A DNA stretch of 64,000 bases from Rufibacter immobilis. GTDB lineage: Bacteria > Bacteroidota > Bacteroidia > Cytophagales > Hymenobacteraceae. The stretch is taken from NCBI RefSeq assembly GCF_003721565.1, contig NZ_RJJE01000009.1:248001-312000 (forward strand), written 5' to 3'. Below, piece by piece: positions 1 through 8,440 of this stretch; positions within the stretch are counted from its first letter, which is position 1; every line of letters begins with the position of its first letter. Position numbers and translations under genes: made by a program. The notes beneath the pieces were generated by a model. That model had not been told where the DNA came from, ran no database searches, and saw only the letters and a program-made list of their open reading frames with translations.

Positions 1-1200
1 CTGATCCGTTTCGTGTCTTCGCACGAAGTGGGCCACACCCTGGGGCTGCGCCACAACTACGGTTCCAGCTCAACGGTGCCGGTAGAGAACCTGCGCAACA
101 AGAAATGGGTGGAAGCCAACGGCCACACCCCGTCTATCATGGACTACGCCCGCTTTAACTACGTGGCCCAGCCTGAGGACAACATCACCTCCAAGGGCAT
201 TTACCCCAGAATTGGCGACTATGACCTATGGGCCATTGAGTGGGGTTACCGTGTGTTGCCTAACGCCAAGAGCGCCCAGGCCGAAGTAGCCACCCTGAAC
301 AAGATGACCGTGGAGAAGCTGAAGAACCGCCGCCACTGGTTCGGGACGGAGACCAACCCAGACGACCCGCACTCGCAGAACGAGGACCTCAGCGACAACG
401 CCATGAAAGCCTCTGAGTACGGCATCAAAAACCTGCAGCGCATTCTGGCCAAACTGCCGGAGTGGACCCGTGAGGAAAACGAGGGTTATGACAATCTAGA
501 GAACATGTACGGCCAGCTCACCACGCAGTTCAACCGCTACATGGGCCACGTAGCCAAGAACATTGGCGGTATCTATGAGAACCCTAAAACGGTAGAGCAG
601 GAAGGCCCGGTGTATGAGCGCACGCCGGCGGCTACCCAGAAAGAAGCCATGGCGTTCCTGGACAAGCAATTGTTCACTACCCCTACCTGGATGCTCGCGC
701 CCGCAGTACTGAACAACATTGGCTCCAACCCCATGATTGTACTCTCCCGCAGCCAGCAAACCGTGCTCAACCGCCTCATCAGCAACAGCACGTTGACCAA
801 GCTCATCTCCGGCGAAGCCATGGACGGCGCCAAGGCCTACAAAGTGACTGATTTCTTCACAGACCTGAACAACTCCATCTTCAGGGAAGTGAAAAACAAA
901 CAGGCCATTGACGTGTACCGCCGCAACCTGCAGAAGATTTACGTGGAACAGCTGATTGACCTGGTGAAACCGGCTCCGGCCACCGCGGCCAGCAGCGCCA
1001 CGGCCAGCGCCTCCAGAAGACCTACTGCTCCTACCATGGACATTCAGCAGAGCGATGTGATTTCCGTGGCCAAGGCCGAGTTGCGCAACATCAACAACCT
1101 GATCAAATCGGCGGCCGCGTCGCAGTCAGATTCCCTGAGCAACTACCACTTGCAGGATCTCGCAGACCGCATCAATGAAGCCCTTAACCCCAGAGGTTAA
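1..1200 (+). CDS. Zinc-dependent metalloprotease (DUF5117/DUF4953-type), C-terminal part, 5' truncated
   Basis: The reading frame is open from base 1, so this is the C-terminal part of a larger protein that begins before the window. A metzincin-type zinc site HEVGHTLGLRH (nt 22-54) gives the three zinc-binding histidines and the catalytic Glu, and SIMDY (nt 133-147) is placed like a Met-turn. The rest is a helical C-terminal domain with a Ser/Ala-rich patch near nt 985-1020. These features fit the large Bacteroidota family of secreted zinc-dependent metalloproteases carrying DUF5117, DUF5118 and DUF4953; members are usually about 800 residues, so roughly half is missing. The substrate is unknown. 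An intrinsic terminator follows 20 bases after the stop. The family call is firm; the role is not. Confidence 0.85.
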   Translation: MIRFVSSHEVGHTLGLRHNYGSSSTVPVENLRNKKWVEANGHTPSIMDYARFNYVAQPEDNITSKGIYPRIGDYDLWAIEWGYRVLPNAKSAQAEVATLNKMTVEKLKNRRHWFGTETNPDDPHSQNEDLSDNAMKASEYGIKNLQRILAKLPEWTREENEGYDNLENMYGQLTTQFNRYMGHVAKNIGGIYENPKTVEQEGPVYERTPAATQKEAMAFLDKQLFTTPTWMLAPAVLNNIGSNPMIVLSRSQQTVLNRLISNSTLTKLISGEAMDGAKAYKVTDFFTDLNNSIFREVKNKQAIDVYRRNLQKIYVEQLIDLVKPAPATAASSATASASRRPTAPTMDIQQSDVISVAKAELRNINNLIKSAAASQSDSLSNYHLQDLADRINEALNPRG

Positions 1201-1220
1201 TCACCCTTTCTTACAACCGG

Positions 1221-1250
1221 AAAAGCTGCCCCAGATCTGGGGCAGCTTTT
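1221..1250 (+). terminator. Intrinsic terminator after the metalloprotease gene
   Basis: A perfect 30-base palindrome (AAAAGCTGCCCCAGATCTGG and its complement) followed by a run of seven T. It sits 20 bases after the stop codon of the protease gene. Confidence 0.9.
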
Positions 1251-1262
1251 TTTATGCTTCCT

Positions 1263-1297
1263 GTTTAGGGGCTGCTTTTCCTGAATCTGTTCAAAAC
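1263..1297. repeat. Degenerate copy of the GCGTTTAGGGGC palindrome
   Basis: The left arm GTTTAGGGGCTGCTTTTCC is clear; the right arm has decayed to TGTTCAAAAC. It follows the protease terminator. The rest of the 220-base gap up to the next gene shows no gene. Confidence 0.5.
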
Positions 1298-1438
1298 TGG
1301 CATTTGGCACGGGTGGTCCGCCAAGGAGGCACCGCAAAAATTGACCGTGGCACGTAGACGAATTCTGCCCGCGGCCGCGTTTTCAGAGTTGGCGTACTCT
1401 TTGTATTCGTCCTGCGCGGTATGAAACGATTTGAAGCG

Positions 1439-2608
1439 ATGAAGACACTGTTCAGACTTTTGCTCCTGCTGCCTCTGGGCCTTTGTTCCCAGGCGGCGCA
1501 GGCCCAGAAAGAAACCACCCACTGGTATTTCGGGCAGAATGCGGGTATGTCTTTTGCAGACCCGGCCAACCCGGTACCGCTCAAAGACGGCGGCATGTTC
1601 AGTGAGGAAGGCTGCGCCGTGCTGTCAGACGCCCTGGGCAACCTGCTGTTCTACTCCAACGGCATGCAAGTCTGGAACCGGAACCGAAAGATCATGGCCA
1701 ACGGAGATTCCCTCAAAGGCCATGAATCGTCTACCCAGTCGGCGCTCATTCTGCCCAAGCCTGGTTCGCCGCACCTCTACTACCTTTTCACCACCGATTT
1801 TCAGGGGCAGAGCCACGGCTTGCAGTACCATCTGGTGGACATGAGCCGCAACGGCGGCCTGGGCGAAGTGGTCTCTAAAAACAATCTCATCTTCGCGCCC
1901 GTCACCGAGAAACTCACCGCCATCCGCCACCGCAACGGCCGCGACTTCTGGGTCATCACGCACCGCTGGAACAGCTCGGCGTTTTACGCCTACCTCATCT
2001 CGCCGGACGGCATCACGTTCAAACCCGTGGAAAGCCACCTGGGCAGCATCCATTCCGGCGACAACGGCGCTACCATTGGGTACATGAAGGCCTCGCCTAC
2101 CGGCGATAAACTGGCCGTGGCCACCTGGGCCGCCGTGAACAAGATTGAGGTTTTTGATTTCAACAATGAGAACGGCAAGCTGGCACTGGCGGTAGATTTA
2201 GGCAAATTTGACGAAGCCTACGGCGTGGAATTCTCCCCGGACGGCACCAAGCTCTACGGAGGCAAAAACGGCATTGCCGGCGGCGAGGCCCGCATCTTCC
2301 AGTTTGATCTAGCGGCGGGCACCCCAGATGCCATCATCCACTCGGGCAAGCAGGTGGCCAAAAGCGTGAGCCGCAAGATCGGGTCCCTGCAACTGGGCCC
2401 CGACGGACGTATTTACGTGGCCCGCAACGGCAGCAACTGGCTGGGCGTGATCAGGAACCCCAACGCTCTGGGCATAGCCTGTGACTACAAAGACAGCGGC
2501 ATAAAACTAGACACGCAGAAAAGCACGCTGGGCTTGCCCAATTTCCCGGGCTTCTACTTCCAGAACCTGCCCCAGACCATCACCTCCGCAGACGTTTCCA
2601 AGCAATAA
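1439..2608 (+). CDS. Secreted beta-propeller (WD40-like) protein of unknown function
   Basis: An N-terminal signal peptide (MKTLFRLLLLLPLGLCSQAA, cleavage near AQA-QKE) is followed by HWYFGQNAGMSF, an opening typical of Bacteroidota surface propeller proteins, and by repeated blade-like segments such as ASPTGDKLAVATW, FSPDGTKLYGG and LGPDGRIYVAR. No catalytic residues were recognised and there is no C-terminal T9SS sorting domain. ATG 1439 is preferred over ATG 1421 because the signal peptide then starts directly with MKT. It stands alone between a terminator and a perfect 44-base palindrome. Likely exported to the periplasm or cell surface. In related proteins this fold is often followed by gliding-motility or PKD domains, which are absent here. 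Confidence 0.7.
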   Translation: MKTLFRLLLLLPLGLCSQAAQAQKETTHWYFGQNAGMSFADPANPVPLKDGGMFSEEGCAVLSDALGNLLFYSNGMQVWNRNRKIMANGDSLKGHESSTQSALILPKPGSPHLYYLFTTDFQGQSHGLQYHLVDMSRNGGLGEVVSKNNLIFAPVTEKLTAIRHRNGRDFWVITHRWNSSAFYAYLISPDGITFKPVESHLGSIHSGDNGATIGYMKASPTGDKLAVATWAAVNKIEVFDFNNENGKLALAVDLGKFDEAYGVEFSPDGTKLYGGKNGIAGGEARIFQFDLAAGTPDAIIHSGKQVAKSVSRKIGSLQLGPDGRIYVARNGSNWLGVIRNPNALGIACDYKDSGIKLDTQKSTLGLPNFPGFYFQNLPQTITSADVSKQ

Positions 2609-2643
2609 ACAAAGAGACGCATTTTCTCTGTAGGGAAGTTAAT

Positions 2644-2687
2644 GTGCGTTTAGGGGCTGTTTTTCGAAAAACAGCCCCTAAACGCAC
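2644..2687. repeat. GCGTTTAGGGGC palindrome, perfect 44-base copy
   Basis: A perfect palindrome centred on TTTTTCGAAAAA, starting 35 bases after the propeller gene stop. The arms extend two bases (GT/AC) beyond the core. It may end transcription upstream of meaB. Confidence 0.9.
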
Positions 2688-2770
2688 GGCTATTTCTGGC
2701 CCCAGTTGCCGGTACTTGCTACTTATTTCCTAATTTTCGCGTACTTCAACTGACACCAGCCCTTACCCGA

Positions 2771-3754
2771 GTGCCAAAACGATTTACCCCAGACGAGTAC
2801 GCCGCCGGAGTGTTATCCGGGAACCGGGTTCTCCTGAGCCGCGCCATCACCTTAGTAGAAAGCACCCTGCCCTCTGACCAGACGCTGGCCCACCAGGTCA
2901 TGGAACAGGTGTTGCCGCACGCGGGCAAGTCGGTGCGGGTGGGCATTACGGGGGTGCCGGGCGTGGGCAAAAGCACGTTTATTGAGGCCTTCGGGAATTA
3001 CCTGCTGGAGCAGCACGGCAAGAAGCTGGCCGTGTTGGCCATTGACCCCACCAGCCAGCGCACCGGTGGCAGCATTCTAGGCGACAAAACCCGCATGGAG
3101 ACGCTCTCTGCCAACCCCAACGCATACATTAGGCCTTCGCCGGCGGGCAATACCCTGGGCGGCGTGGCCCGCAGCACCCGCGAGAGCATTCTGCTCTGCG
3201 AAGCCGCCGGGTTTGACGTGATCTTTGTGGAGACCGTGGGCGTGGGCCAGTCTGAGACGGCAGTGCACGAGATGGTGGATTTTTTCCTGCTCCTCATGCT
3301 GGCCGGCGCCGGCGATGAACTGCAGGGCATCAAGAAAGGCATCATGGAAATGGCCGATGCCATCGCCATCACCAAAGCCGACGGACCCAACCTGAACGCC
3401 GCCACCAGCGCCCAAGCCGAATACCAGGGCGCGCTGCACCTTTTCCCGCTGGGCGCTTCGCAGTGGAGCCCGCGGGTCACGGTTTGTTCGGCCTACGAGA
3501 AGTCAGGATTGGGACCCATCTGGGATTCTGTGTCGGAGTACGTGGCGTTAACGCAGGGCAACGGCTACTTTCAGCAGCGCCGCCAGGAACAGAACCTGCA
3601 CTGGCTCAAGCACAGCATCCGGCAGCAACTGGAAGAGCGCTTTTACCAGCACCCACTCATTCAAGCCCAGTGGCAAACCATTGCCGGGCAAGTCACGCAG
3701 GGCCAAAAATCGCCCTTCGCCGCCTCAGCGGAACTTTTCCAGCTCATTTCCTGA
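2771..3754 (+). CDS. meaB: Methylmalonyl-CoA mutase-associated GTPase MeaB
   Basis: A G3E-family GTPase that guards and reloads the adenosylcobalamin cofactor of methylmalonyl-CoA mutase. The P-loop GVPGVGKS lies at residues 61-68, followed by LAIDPTSQRTGGSILGDKTR, the metal- and switch-region EnVGVGQSE-like motif (VETVGVGQSE) and the guanine-specificity element TKADGPN. At 327 residues the length is normal for MeaB/ArgK. Translation starts at GTG 2771; no ATG precedes the conserved region. The mutase genes are not in this window, so the pairing is inferred from the family. A palindrome copy begins three bases after the stop, and the next gene, xerD, converges on it. Confidence 0.93.
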   Translation: MPKRFTPDEYAAGVLSGNRVLLSRAITLVESTLPSDQTLAHQVMEQVLPHAGKSVRVGITGVPGVGKSTFIEAFGNYLLEQHGKKLAVLAIDPTSQRTGGSILGDKTRMETLSANPNAYIRPSPAGNTLGGVARSTRESILLCEAAGFDVIFVETVGVGQSETAVHEMVDFFLLLMLAGAGDELQGIKKGIMEMADAIAITKADGPNLNAATSAQAEYQGALHLFPLGASQWSPRVTVCSAYEKSGLGPIWDSVSEYVALTQGNGYFQQRRQEQNLHWLKHSIRQQLEERFYQHPLIQAQWQTIAGQVTQGQKSPFAASAELFQLIS

Positions 3755-3756
3755 TG

Positions 3757-3796
3757 GCGTTTAGGGGCTCTTTTTGGAAAAACGGCCGCTAAACGC
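3757..3796. repeat. GCGTTTAGGGGC palindrome copy after meaB
   Basis: The left arm is GCGTTTAGGGGCTCTTTTT; the right arm carries the CGGCCGCTAAACGC variant. It lies immediately behind the meaB stop in a convergent gap. Confidence 0.85.
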
Positions 3797-3800
3797 TTTT

Positions 3801-3929
3801 TCTCTCGCTCGCGTCCCGCGAGTGTGGGTTCCCTTCGGCCTCTGGCCGAGTGGTGGAATGTGAAACGAAAATTCCCCGAAGCGGCGCGACGCCGCCAGTA
3901 TCTCACACTCGCGGGATGCGAGCGAGAGA
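3801..3929. repeat. 129-nt cloverleaf-like inverted-repeat element
   Basis: Outer arms 3801-3826 and 3904-3929 pair over 26 bases with one mismatch. The 77-base interior holds three further small hairpins: 3835-3840/3844-3849 (TCGGCC/GGCCGA), 3855-3859/3871-3875 (GGAAT/ATTCC) and 3881-3886/3890-3895 (GCGGCG/CGCCGC). An alternative hairpin, 3895-3904 with 3926-3935 (CCAGTATCTC/GAGATACTGG), would compete with the outer stem. It sits between the convergent meaB and xerD genes. No open reading frame fits it. It could be a small non-autonomous mobile element or a structured RNA. Confidence 0.65.
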
Positions 3930-3980
3930 TACTGGTATTCCTATAATTACAGATGTAGGCTAGCTGAAATTTGCCCCCGC

Positions 3981-4880
3981 TTAACTCCTGGGGTGAAACT
4001 CTTGGATGATCTGTTTGAGGTAGTCTCGGTCCAGGTGGGTGTAAATCTCAGTGGTAGTGATGGATTCATGGCCCAGCATTTCCTGCACGGCCCGCAGATC
4101 GGCGCCGCCTTCAATCAAATGTGTGGCGAAGGAGTGCCGGAAGGTGTGCGGGCTGATGTTTTTCTGCATGCCCACTCTGGCCGCCAGGTCTTTGATGATG
4201 TTGAACACCATAACCCGGCTCAGGCTGGCACCGCGCCGGTTCAGGAACACAAAATCCTCAAAGCCCTTCTTAATGGTCTGGTGGCGGCGTACCCCGTCTA
4301 AGTACAGCCTGATGTACTTGAGCGCATCTCGGCCAATGGGCACTAAACGTTCCTTGCTGCCTTTGCCCATGATGCGCAGGAAACCCAGATCTTCATACAG
4401 GTTGCTGATCTTGAGCTCAATCAGCTCTGTGACGCGCAGCCCGGAGCTGTAGAGGGTTTCCAGCATGGCCTTGTTGCGGGTGCCTTCGGGAGTGCTCACG
4501 TCAATGGCGTCAAAAAGCGTGGTGATTTCGTCATAGCTGAGCACATCTGGGAGCTTGCGTTGCAGTTTAGGGCCTTCAATGGTCTCGGTGGGGTCGGTGT
4601 TTAGCAGGTCTTCCATGATCAGGAACTTATAGAACGCCCTGATGCCCGAGATGGTGCGCGCCTGCGAGTGGGCGGTCATGCCCAACGTATTGATCCACTC
4701 CAGAAAGCCCTGCAGGTGCGGCGGCTCCACGGCCAACGGCCCCACAGTCTGCCCCAGGCTTTCAAAATACTGCACCAGCTTGCGCACATCGCGCAGGTAT
4801 GCCTCTACGGAGTGGCCAGACAATGATTTTTCCAGCTGCAGATAACCTTGGAATTGCGTAAGACCCGTTGACCAGTTCAT
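3981..4880 (-). CDS. xerD: Tyrosine recombinase XerD
   Basis: A site-specific recombinase that, with XerC, resolves chromosome dimers at dif. The N-terminal SAM-like core-binding domain spans about residues 1-95 and the catalytic domain about 110-299. All catalytic residues are visible: Arg149 (SGLRVTEL), Lys173 (MGKGSKER), His245 and Arg248 (SPHTFRHS), His271 (LGHESI) and nucleophile Tyr280 (TEIYTHL). The 299-residue length is standard for XerD. It is divergent from aroQ, an arrangement common in Bacteroidota. The C-terminal HPRS tail is intact. Confidence 0.95.
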   Translation of the reverse strand: MNWSTGLTQFQGYLQLEKSLSGHSVEAYLRDVRKLVQYFESLGQTVGPLAVEPPHLQGFLEWINTLGMTAHSQARTISGIRAFYKFLIMEDLLNTDPTETIEGPKLQRKLPDVLSYDEITTLFDAIDVSTPEGTRNKAMLETLYSSGLRVTELIELKISNLYEDLGFLRIMGKGSKERLVPIGRDALKYIRLYLDGVRRHQTIKKGFEDFVFLNRRGASLSRVMVFNIIKDLAARVGMQKNISPHTFRHSFATHLIEGGADLRAVQEMLGHESITTTEIYTHLDRDYLKQIIQEFHPRS

Positions 4881-5024
4881 GAAGTAAAAAGAAAGTGAAA
4901 ACTATGGCCCACCGGCCGAAAACGCCCCGGAAAGCATAGCCATCCAAAGGTACTTATTCCGTACATTTGGACGTGCCCTTTCCTGCGCACAAATTTGAAG
5001 AATGCTGCTTTACGCCTGCTCCCT

Positions 5025-5483
5025 ATGAAAATACTGATTCTGAACGGCCCCAACCTGAACCTGCTGGGCCGCCGCGAGAAGTCTATCTACGGCTCCCGCT
5101 CCTTTGAGGATTACTATGAGAAAGACCTGGTACCCGCGTTCCCAGACCTGGAGCTGGCGTATTTCCAGTCTAACGTGGAGGGCGTGCTCATTGACAAACT
5201 GCACGAAGTGGGTTTCCACTACCAGGGAATTGTGTTCAACGCCGGGGCTTATACCCACTCCAGCCTGGCGCTGGCAGATGCCATTGCCGCCATTGAGACA
5301 CCCGTGATTGAGGTGCACATCTCCAACGTGTTCGCGCGCGAGGCCACCCGGCACGTCACCTACATTGGCGGGCGCTGCGTGGGCAGCATCAGCGGGTTCG
5401 GGCTGGAAAGTTATCGGCTTGCCTTGCAGTACTTTGAGCGCCAGAAGCCCAATAAGGTTGGATTTACTTACACCAAAGCGTAA
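5025..5483 (+). CDS. aroQ: Type II 3-dehydroquinate dehydratase
   Basis: Converts 3-dehydroquinate to 3-dehydroshikimate, the third step of the shikimate pathway for aromatic amino acids. It shows NGPNLNLLG (residues 7-15), Arg17 and catalytic Tyr22 (KSIYG), the FNAGAYTHSS substrate loop and EVHISNVFARE with the catalytic His. The 152-residue protein matches the type II dodecameric family. ATG 5025 is chosen; a TTG 30 bases upstream would only add ten unconserved residues. It is divergent from xerD. Confidence 0.95.
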   Translation: MKILILNGPNLNLLGRREKSIYGSRSFEDYYEKDLVPAFPDLELAYFQSNVEGVLIDKLHEVGFHYQGIVFNAGAYTHSSLALADAIAAIETPVIEVHISNVFAREATRHVTYIGGRCVGSISGFGLESYRLALQYFERQKPNKVGFTYTKA

Positions 5484-5534
5484 CCAGCGGGCGTTTTTCA
5501 CGTGTAGCACATGTCAGTGGTAATCCTACCGGCT

Positions 5535-5573
5535 GCGTTTTGGGCCTGATTTCAGAAAAAGACCCCCTAAACG
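5535..5573. repeat. Degenerate GCGTTTAGGGGC palindrome copy
   Basis: GCGTTTTGGGCCTGATTT pairs loosely with AAAAAGACCCCCTAAACG, about 50 bases after the aroQ stop. Confidence 0.6.
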
Positions 5574-5646
5574 GAAGCCTGCCCTGTGTTAACCGGTACT
5601 TCTGCCGCTGACCACCCTTACGTTTCACCCCCAATCCTTCCCGCCC

Positions 5647-6708
5647 ATGTTTAATTTCTATCCTGGTCCCTCCAAAGTCTATCCTGAGGTGAGGGATTAT
5701 CTGACCATGGCCTATGACGAGGGCATCCTCAGTATTCCGCACCGCGGCGAGCGCTTTGTGCAGATGATGCGGGAGCTGGTGGGGTTGCTGCGCACCAAGC
5801 TGAACATTCCGCAGGACTACTTTATTTTCTTCACCTCCTCGGCCACCGAGTGCTGGGAGATTATTGCCCAGAGCCTCACGCCGCACAAGAGCCTGCACCT
5901 CTACAACGGGGCCTTCGGGGAGAAGTGGTGCCAGTACGCCAAGCGCCTGCGCCCAGATTCCTACGGCCAGTCTTTTGAGGTGGAAGACGTGCTGGACGTG
6001 CCCAACATTCCGGTGGAAGATGACACCGATGTGATCTGCGTGACCCAGACCGAGACCTCCAACGGCACCCAGGTGAACATGCAGACGCTGCTGCGCTTGC
6101 AGAACCAGTTCAAAGACCCCTTGCTGGCCATTGACGCCACCTCCAGCATGGCCGGGCTCAACCTCAAGTTCATCCGGGCCGATATCTGGTTTGCCTCTGT
6201 GCAGAAGTGCTTCGGGTTGCCGGCGGGCATGGGCATTCTGGTGTGCTCGCCGCGCACCATTCAGCGGGCCAAAGCCCTCAATGACCGCAAGCACTACAAC
6301 AGCCTGGTATTTCTGCACGAGAAAATGCTCAATTACCAGACCGCGTTCACGCCCAATGTGCTCAGTTTGTACCTGCTCAAGAAAGTGCTGGAGCACCGGC
6401 CGCTCATCAAAGCCATAGACCAGCACCTGGTGCAGCGGGCGCAGGAGCTGTATGCCTATTTTGAAGAATTCGCTGACGTGCCACTGCTGGTGGAAAACCC
6501 CGAGGTGCGTTCCCATACCGTTCTTGCCGTGAAAGGCCAGGACCGCTGGATCCAGGAAATCAAGAGACAGGCCTTGCAGCAGGGCATCACGCTGGGCAAC
6601 GGCTACGGCGCCTGGGCCAAGAACACGTATCGCATTGCCAACTTCCCGGCCATTGCCGACCAGGAATACGCTTCGCTGCGGAGTTTTATTTCTACCCAAT
6701 ATCGTTAA
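5647..6708 (+). CDS. Class V PLP-dependent aminotransferase (phosphoserine or alanine-glyoxylate aminotransferase-like)
   Basis: A fold-type I aminotransferase. The opening FYPGPSKVYPEV, the TSSATECWEI phosphate-binding stretch, the aspartate of AIDATSSMAGL and the likely Schiff-base lysine in SVQKCFGLPAGMG are visible. At 353 residues it resembles SerC and the alanine-glyoxylate/purine catabolism aminotransferases, but the active-site motif (QKCFG) departs from classical SerC, so the substrate is left open. It lies alone between palindrome-bearing gaps, followed closely by a marC gene on the same strand. Confidence 0.8.
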   Translation: MFNFYPGPSKVYPEVRDYLTMAYDEGILSIPHRGERFVQMMRELVGLLRTKLNIPQDYFIFFTSSATECWEIIAQSLTPHKSLHLYNGAFGEKWCQYAKRLRPDSYGQSFEVEDVLDVPNIPVEDDTDVICVTQTETSNGTQVNMQTLLRLQNQFKDPLLAIDATSSMAGLNLKFIRADIWFASVQKCFGLPAGMGILVCSPRTIQRAKALNDRKHYNSLVFLHEKMLNYQTAFTPNVLSLYLLKKVLEHRPLIKAIDQHLVQRAQELYAYFEEFADVPLLVENPEVRSHTVLAVKGQDRWIQEIKRQALQQGITLGNGYGAWAKNTYRIANFPAIADQEYASLRSFISTQYR

Positions 6709-6752
6709 TTTCGTGCCGCAATAGTCGTTCACGCTTTTGACACTGCCGTTCT

Positions 6753-7325
6753 ATGTTCCAATTCAGCTTCAAAGAGATTGTTTCCGTTAGCCTGATTCTG
6801 TTCGCCATCATTGATATTCTGGGCTCCATTCCCATTATCATACAGCTGCGCCAGCGCGAAGGAGTGATCCAGTCTGAGAAAGCGACGTTGGTGGCCGGGG
6901 TGCTCATGATTGTGTTCCTGTTCCTGGGCGACGGGATTCTGCGCCTCTTCGGGATTGACTTCGCTTCCTTCGCCATTGCGGGGGCCATTATTATTTTCCT
7001 GATGGGAATGGAAATGGTGCTGGGCATTCACCTGTTCCACTCCAACCCCGAGGTGAAGACTGGTTCCATTGTGCCGCTGGCTTTCCCGCTCATTGTGGGC
7101 GCCGGCACCATGACCACGCTGCTTTCTCTACGCGCGGCCTACGCCCTGCCCAACGTGCTGGTGGGCATTCTGCTCAACCTGCTGTTTGTGTACATTGTGC
7201 TCAAGAGCTCTAACTGGCTGGAGCGCAAGCTGGGCCAGAACGGCACGGAGGTGCTCCGGAAGGTTTTTGGGGTTATCCTGCTGGCCATTGCCATTAAGCT
7301 GTTCAAGACGCACGTAAGCATCTGA
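6753..7325 (+). CDS. MarC family integral membrane protein
   Basis: A 190-residue protein with about six hydrophobic segments, opening with FSFKEIVSVSLILFAIIDIL and carrying the internal repeat of the MarC/UPF0056 family (IPIIIQLR early, then PLAFPLIVGAGTMTTLLSL around residues 109-127). MarC proteins were once linked to multiple antibiotic resistance but their transport role is not established. The gene starts 44 bases after the aminotransferase stop and may share its transcript. Confidence 0.88.
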   Translation: MFQFSFKEIVSVSLILFAIIDILGSIPIIIQLRQREGVIQSEKATLVAGVLMIVFLFLGDGILRLFGIDFASFAIAGAIIIFLMGMEMVLGIHLFHSNPEVKTGSIVPLAFPLIVGAGTMTTLLSLRAAYALPNVLVGILLNLLFVYIVLKSSNWLERKLGQNGTEVLRKVFGVILLAIAIKLFKTHVSI

Positions 7326-7329
7326 TCCT

Positions 7330-7366
7330 GTTTAGGGGCTCTTTTTGGAAAAACAGCCCCTAAACG
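7330..7366. repeat. GCGTTTAGGGGC palindrome copy after marC
   Basis: Starts five bases after the marC stop: GTTTAGGGGCTCTTTTTGG with the complementary AAAAACAGCCCCTAAACGC. Confidence 0.85.
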
Positions 7367-7444
7367 CACCTGAACTTTTTCCGGAGACCAGGCAACCCTT
7401 GCCCTGCCATCTGCATCTAAGCGGTTAGGTAACCGCTTCTCTCC

Positions 7445-8269
7445 ATGAAAAAGACACTCCTTCTCCTGTTTTTGCTGATCTCTGTTTATGCGCAGGCGCA
7501 GCGCTTTCAGGGTAAAATCGTAGACCAAAATGGCCAACCGCTGCCTTACGTGAATGTGGGCGTGGCGGGCAAAGACGTGGGCACGGTCTCCACGGCCAAT
7601 GGCACCTTTGCGCTTACCCTGCCAGATTCCCTCAATCAGCAGACCCTTCTTTTCTCGGCTATCGGGTACGGCTCGGTGCAGTACAAGGTAGGAGATTTCA
7701 AGCGGCAGTTTGCGGGGCAGCAGGCGGTGATCCAACTCAGGGAACAGGCGGTGGCGCTCAAAGAAGTGGTGGTACGGCCCCAGAAATTCAAGACCAAAGT
7801 GGTGGGCAATGAAACTACCTCCAAAGCCATGCTGGTGGGTTTTAAGAGCAACGGCCTGGGCAGTGAAATCGGGACGCTGCTCAAAATTGGGAAACCTTCT
7901 TTTGTGGAGCAGGTCACCTTCAACATTGGCCACAACAAGTATGACACGCTTTTCCTGCGCGTGAACATCTACCAGATGGGCAAAGACGGGCCAGAACAGA
8001 ACCTGCTGCGCACCCCCATCTACCTCAACGTGACCAAAGAAGCCATTACAGACGGCATTACCCTGGACGTACGCAAACACAATATCTATCTAGAGTCTGA
8101 CGCGCTGCTCTCCCTGGAACTGGTGCGGGACCTGGGCGAAGGCGGTCTGTGGTTCAGCAGCGGCATGTTCAACAGTGATTCCTACTACCGCAAAGCCAGC
8201 CAGGGCGAGTGGACCAAAATCCCAGTTTTGGGCATCGGGTTCAATGCCACCGTCAGCTATGCAAAGTAA
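7445..8269 (+). CDS. Carboxypeptidase-like regulatory domain surface protein
   Basis: The signal peptide (MKKTLLLLFLLISVYAQAQR) is followed at residues 20-105 by a CarboxypepD_reg-like beta-sandwich (FQGKIVDQNGQPLPYVNVGV, then TVSTANGTFALTLPDS), the domain found at the N-terminus of TonB-dependent receptors and in many Bacteroidota surface proteins. The remaining 160 residues look like a second beta-rich domain without known motifs. No barrel, TonB box or T9SS tail is present, so it is not a receptor by itself. It is flanked on both sides by palindrome copies and is probably a single-gene unit. Function unknown. Confidence 0.75.
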   Translation: MKKTLLLLFLLISVYAQAQRFQGKIVDQNGQPLPYVNVGVAGKDVGTVSTANGTFALTLPDSLNQQTLLFSAIGYGSVQYKVGDFKRQFAGQQAVIQLREQAVALKEVVVRPQKFKTKVVGNETTSKAMLVGFKSNGLGSEIGTLLKIGKPSFVEQVTFNIGHNKYDTLFLRVNIYQMGKDGPEQNLLRTPIYLNVTKEAITDGITLDVRKHNIYLESDALLSLELVRDLGEGGLWFSSGMFNSDSYYRKASQGEWTKIPVLGIGFNATVSYAK

Positions 8270-8292
8270 GGAACGTCTCACCTCCTTGCGCC

Positions 8293-8338
8293 GGTGCGTT
8301 TAGGGGGTCTTTTTGGAAAAAGAGCCCCTAAACGCACC
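8293..8338. repeat. GCGTTTAGGGGC palindrome copy with extended arms
   Basis: The arms run GGTGCGTTTAGGGG and CCCCTAAACGCACC, three bases past the core, 24 bases after the upstream stop. Confidence 0.9.
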
Positions 8339-8410
8339 TTTGTTTCCAGGCCTGGTCTCCATGAACTAAAAAATTAGCGGGGGTAACGCAATCGCTAGCG
8401 GGGTAATGGG

Positions 8411-8418
8411 TATTTTTG
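8411..8418 (+). promoter_or_regulatory. Probable -7 box of the rnhA promoter
   Basis: TATTTTTG matches the Bacteroidota -7 consensus TAnnTTTG, 23 bases before the rnhA start. No good -33 TTG is seen at the usual spacing. Confidence 0.5.
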
Positions 8419-8440
8419 CGGCTTACTAATCCCACGCGTT

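Noticed and set aside
1301-1420. Possible structured RNA in the gap after the metalloprotease gene
   Set aside because: A few short complementary words (GGTCCGCC, GGAGGCACC) were seen, but they do not form a convincing fold.
2644-2687. dif site next to xerD
   Set aside because: The palindrome is repeated throughout the window and does not have the two unequal XerC/XerD half-sites with a central spacer; dif should be unique.
3801-3929. tRNA or tmRNA, because of the cloverleaf-like fold
   Set aside because: The acceptor-like stem is 26 bp, the arms lack tRNA loop sequences, and there is no CCA or T-loop motif.
5464-6732. Minus-strand open frame of 422 codons across the class V aminotransferase gene
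   Set aside because: It is antisense to a clear enzyme gene, is His/Gln/Val rich in the manner of shadow frames and has no recognisable motif.
7139-8080. Minus-strand frame of 313 codons across marC and the surface-protein gene
   Set aside because: Covers the complement of two convincing genes plus a palindrome copy; composition is that of a shadow frame.
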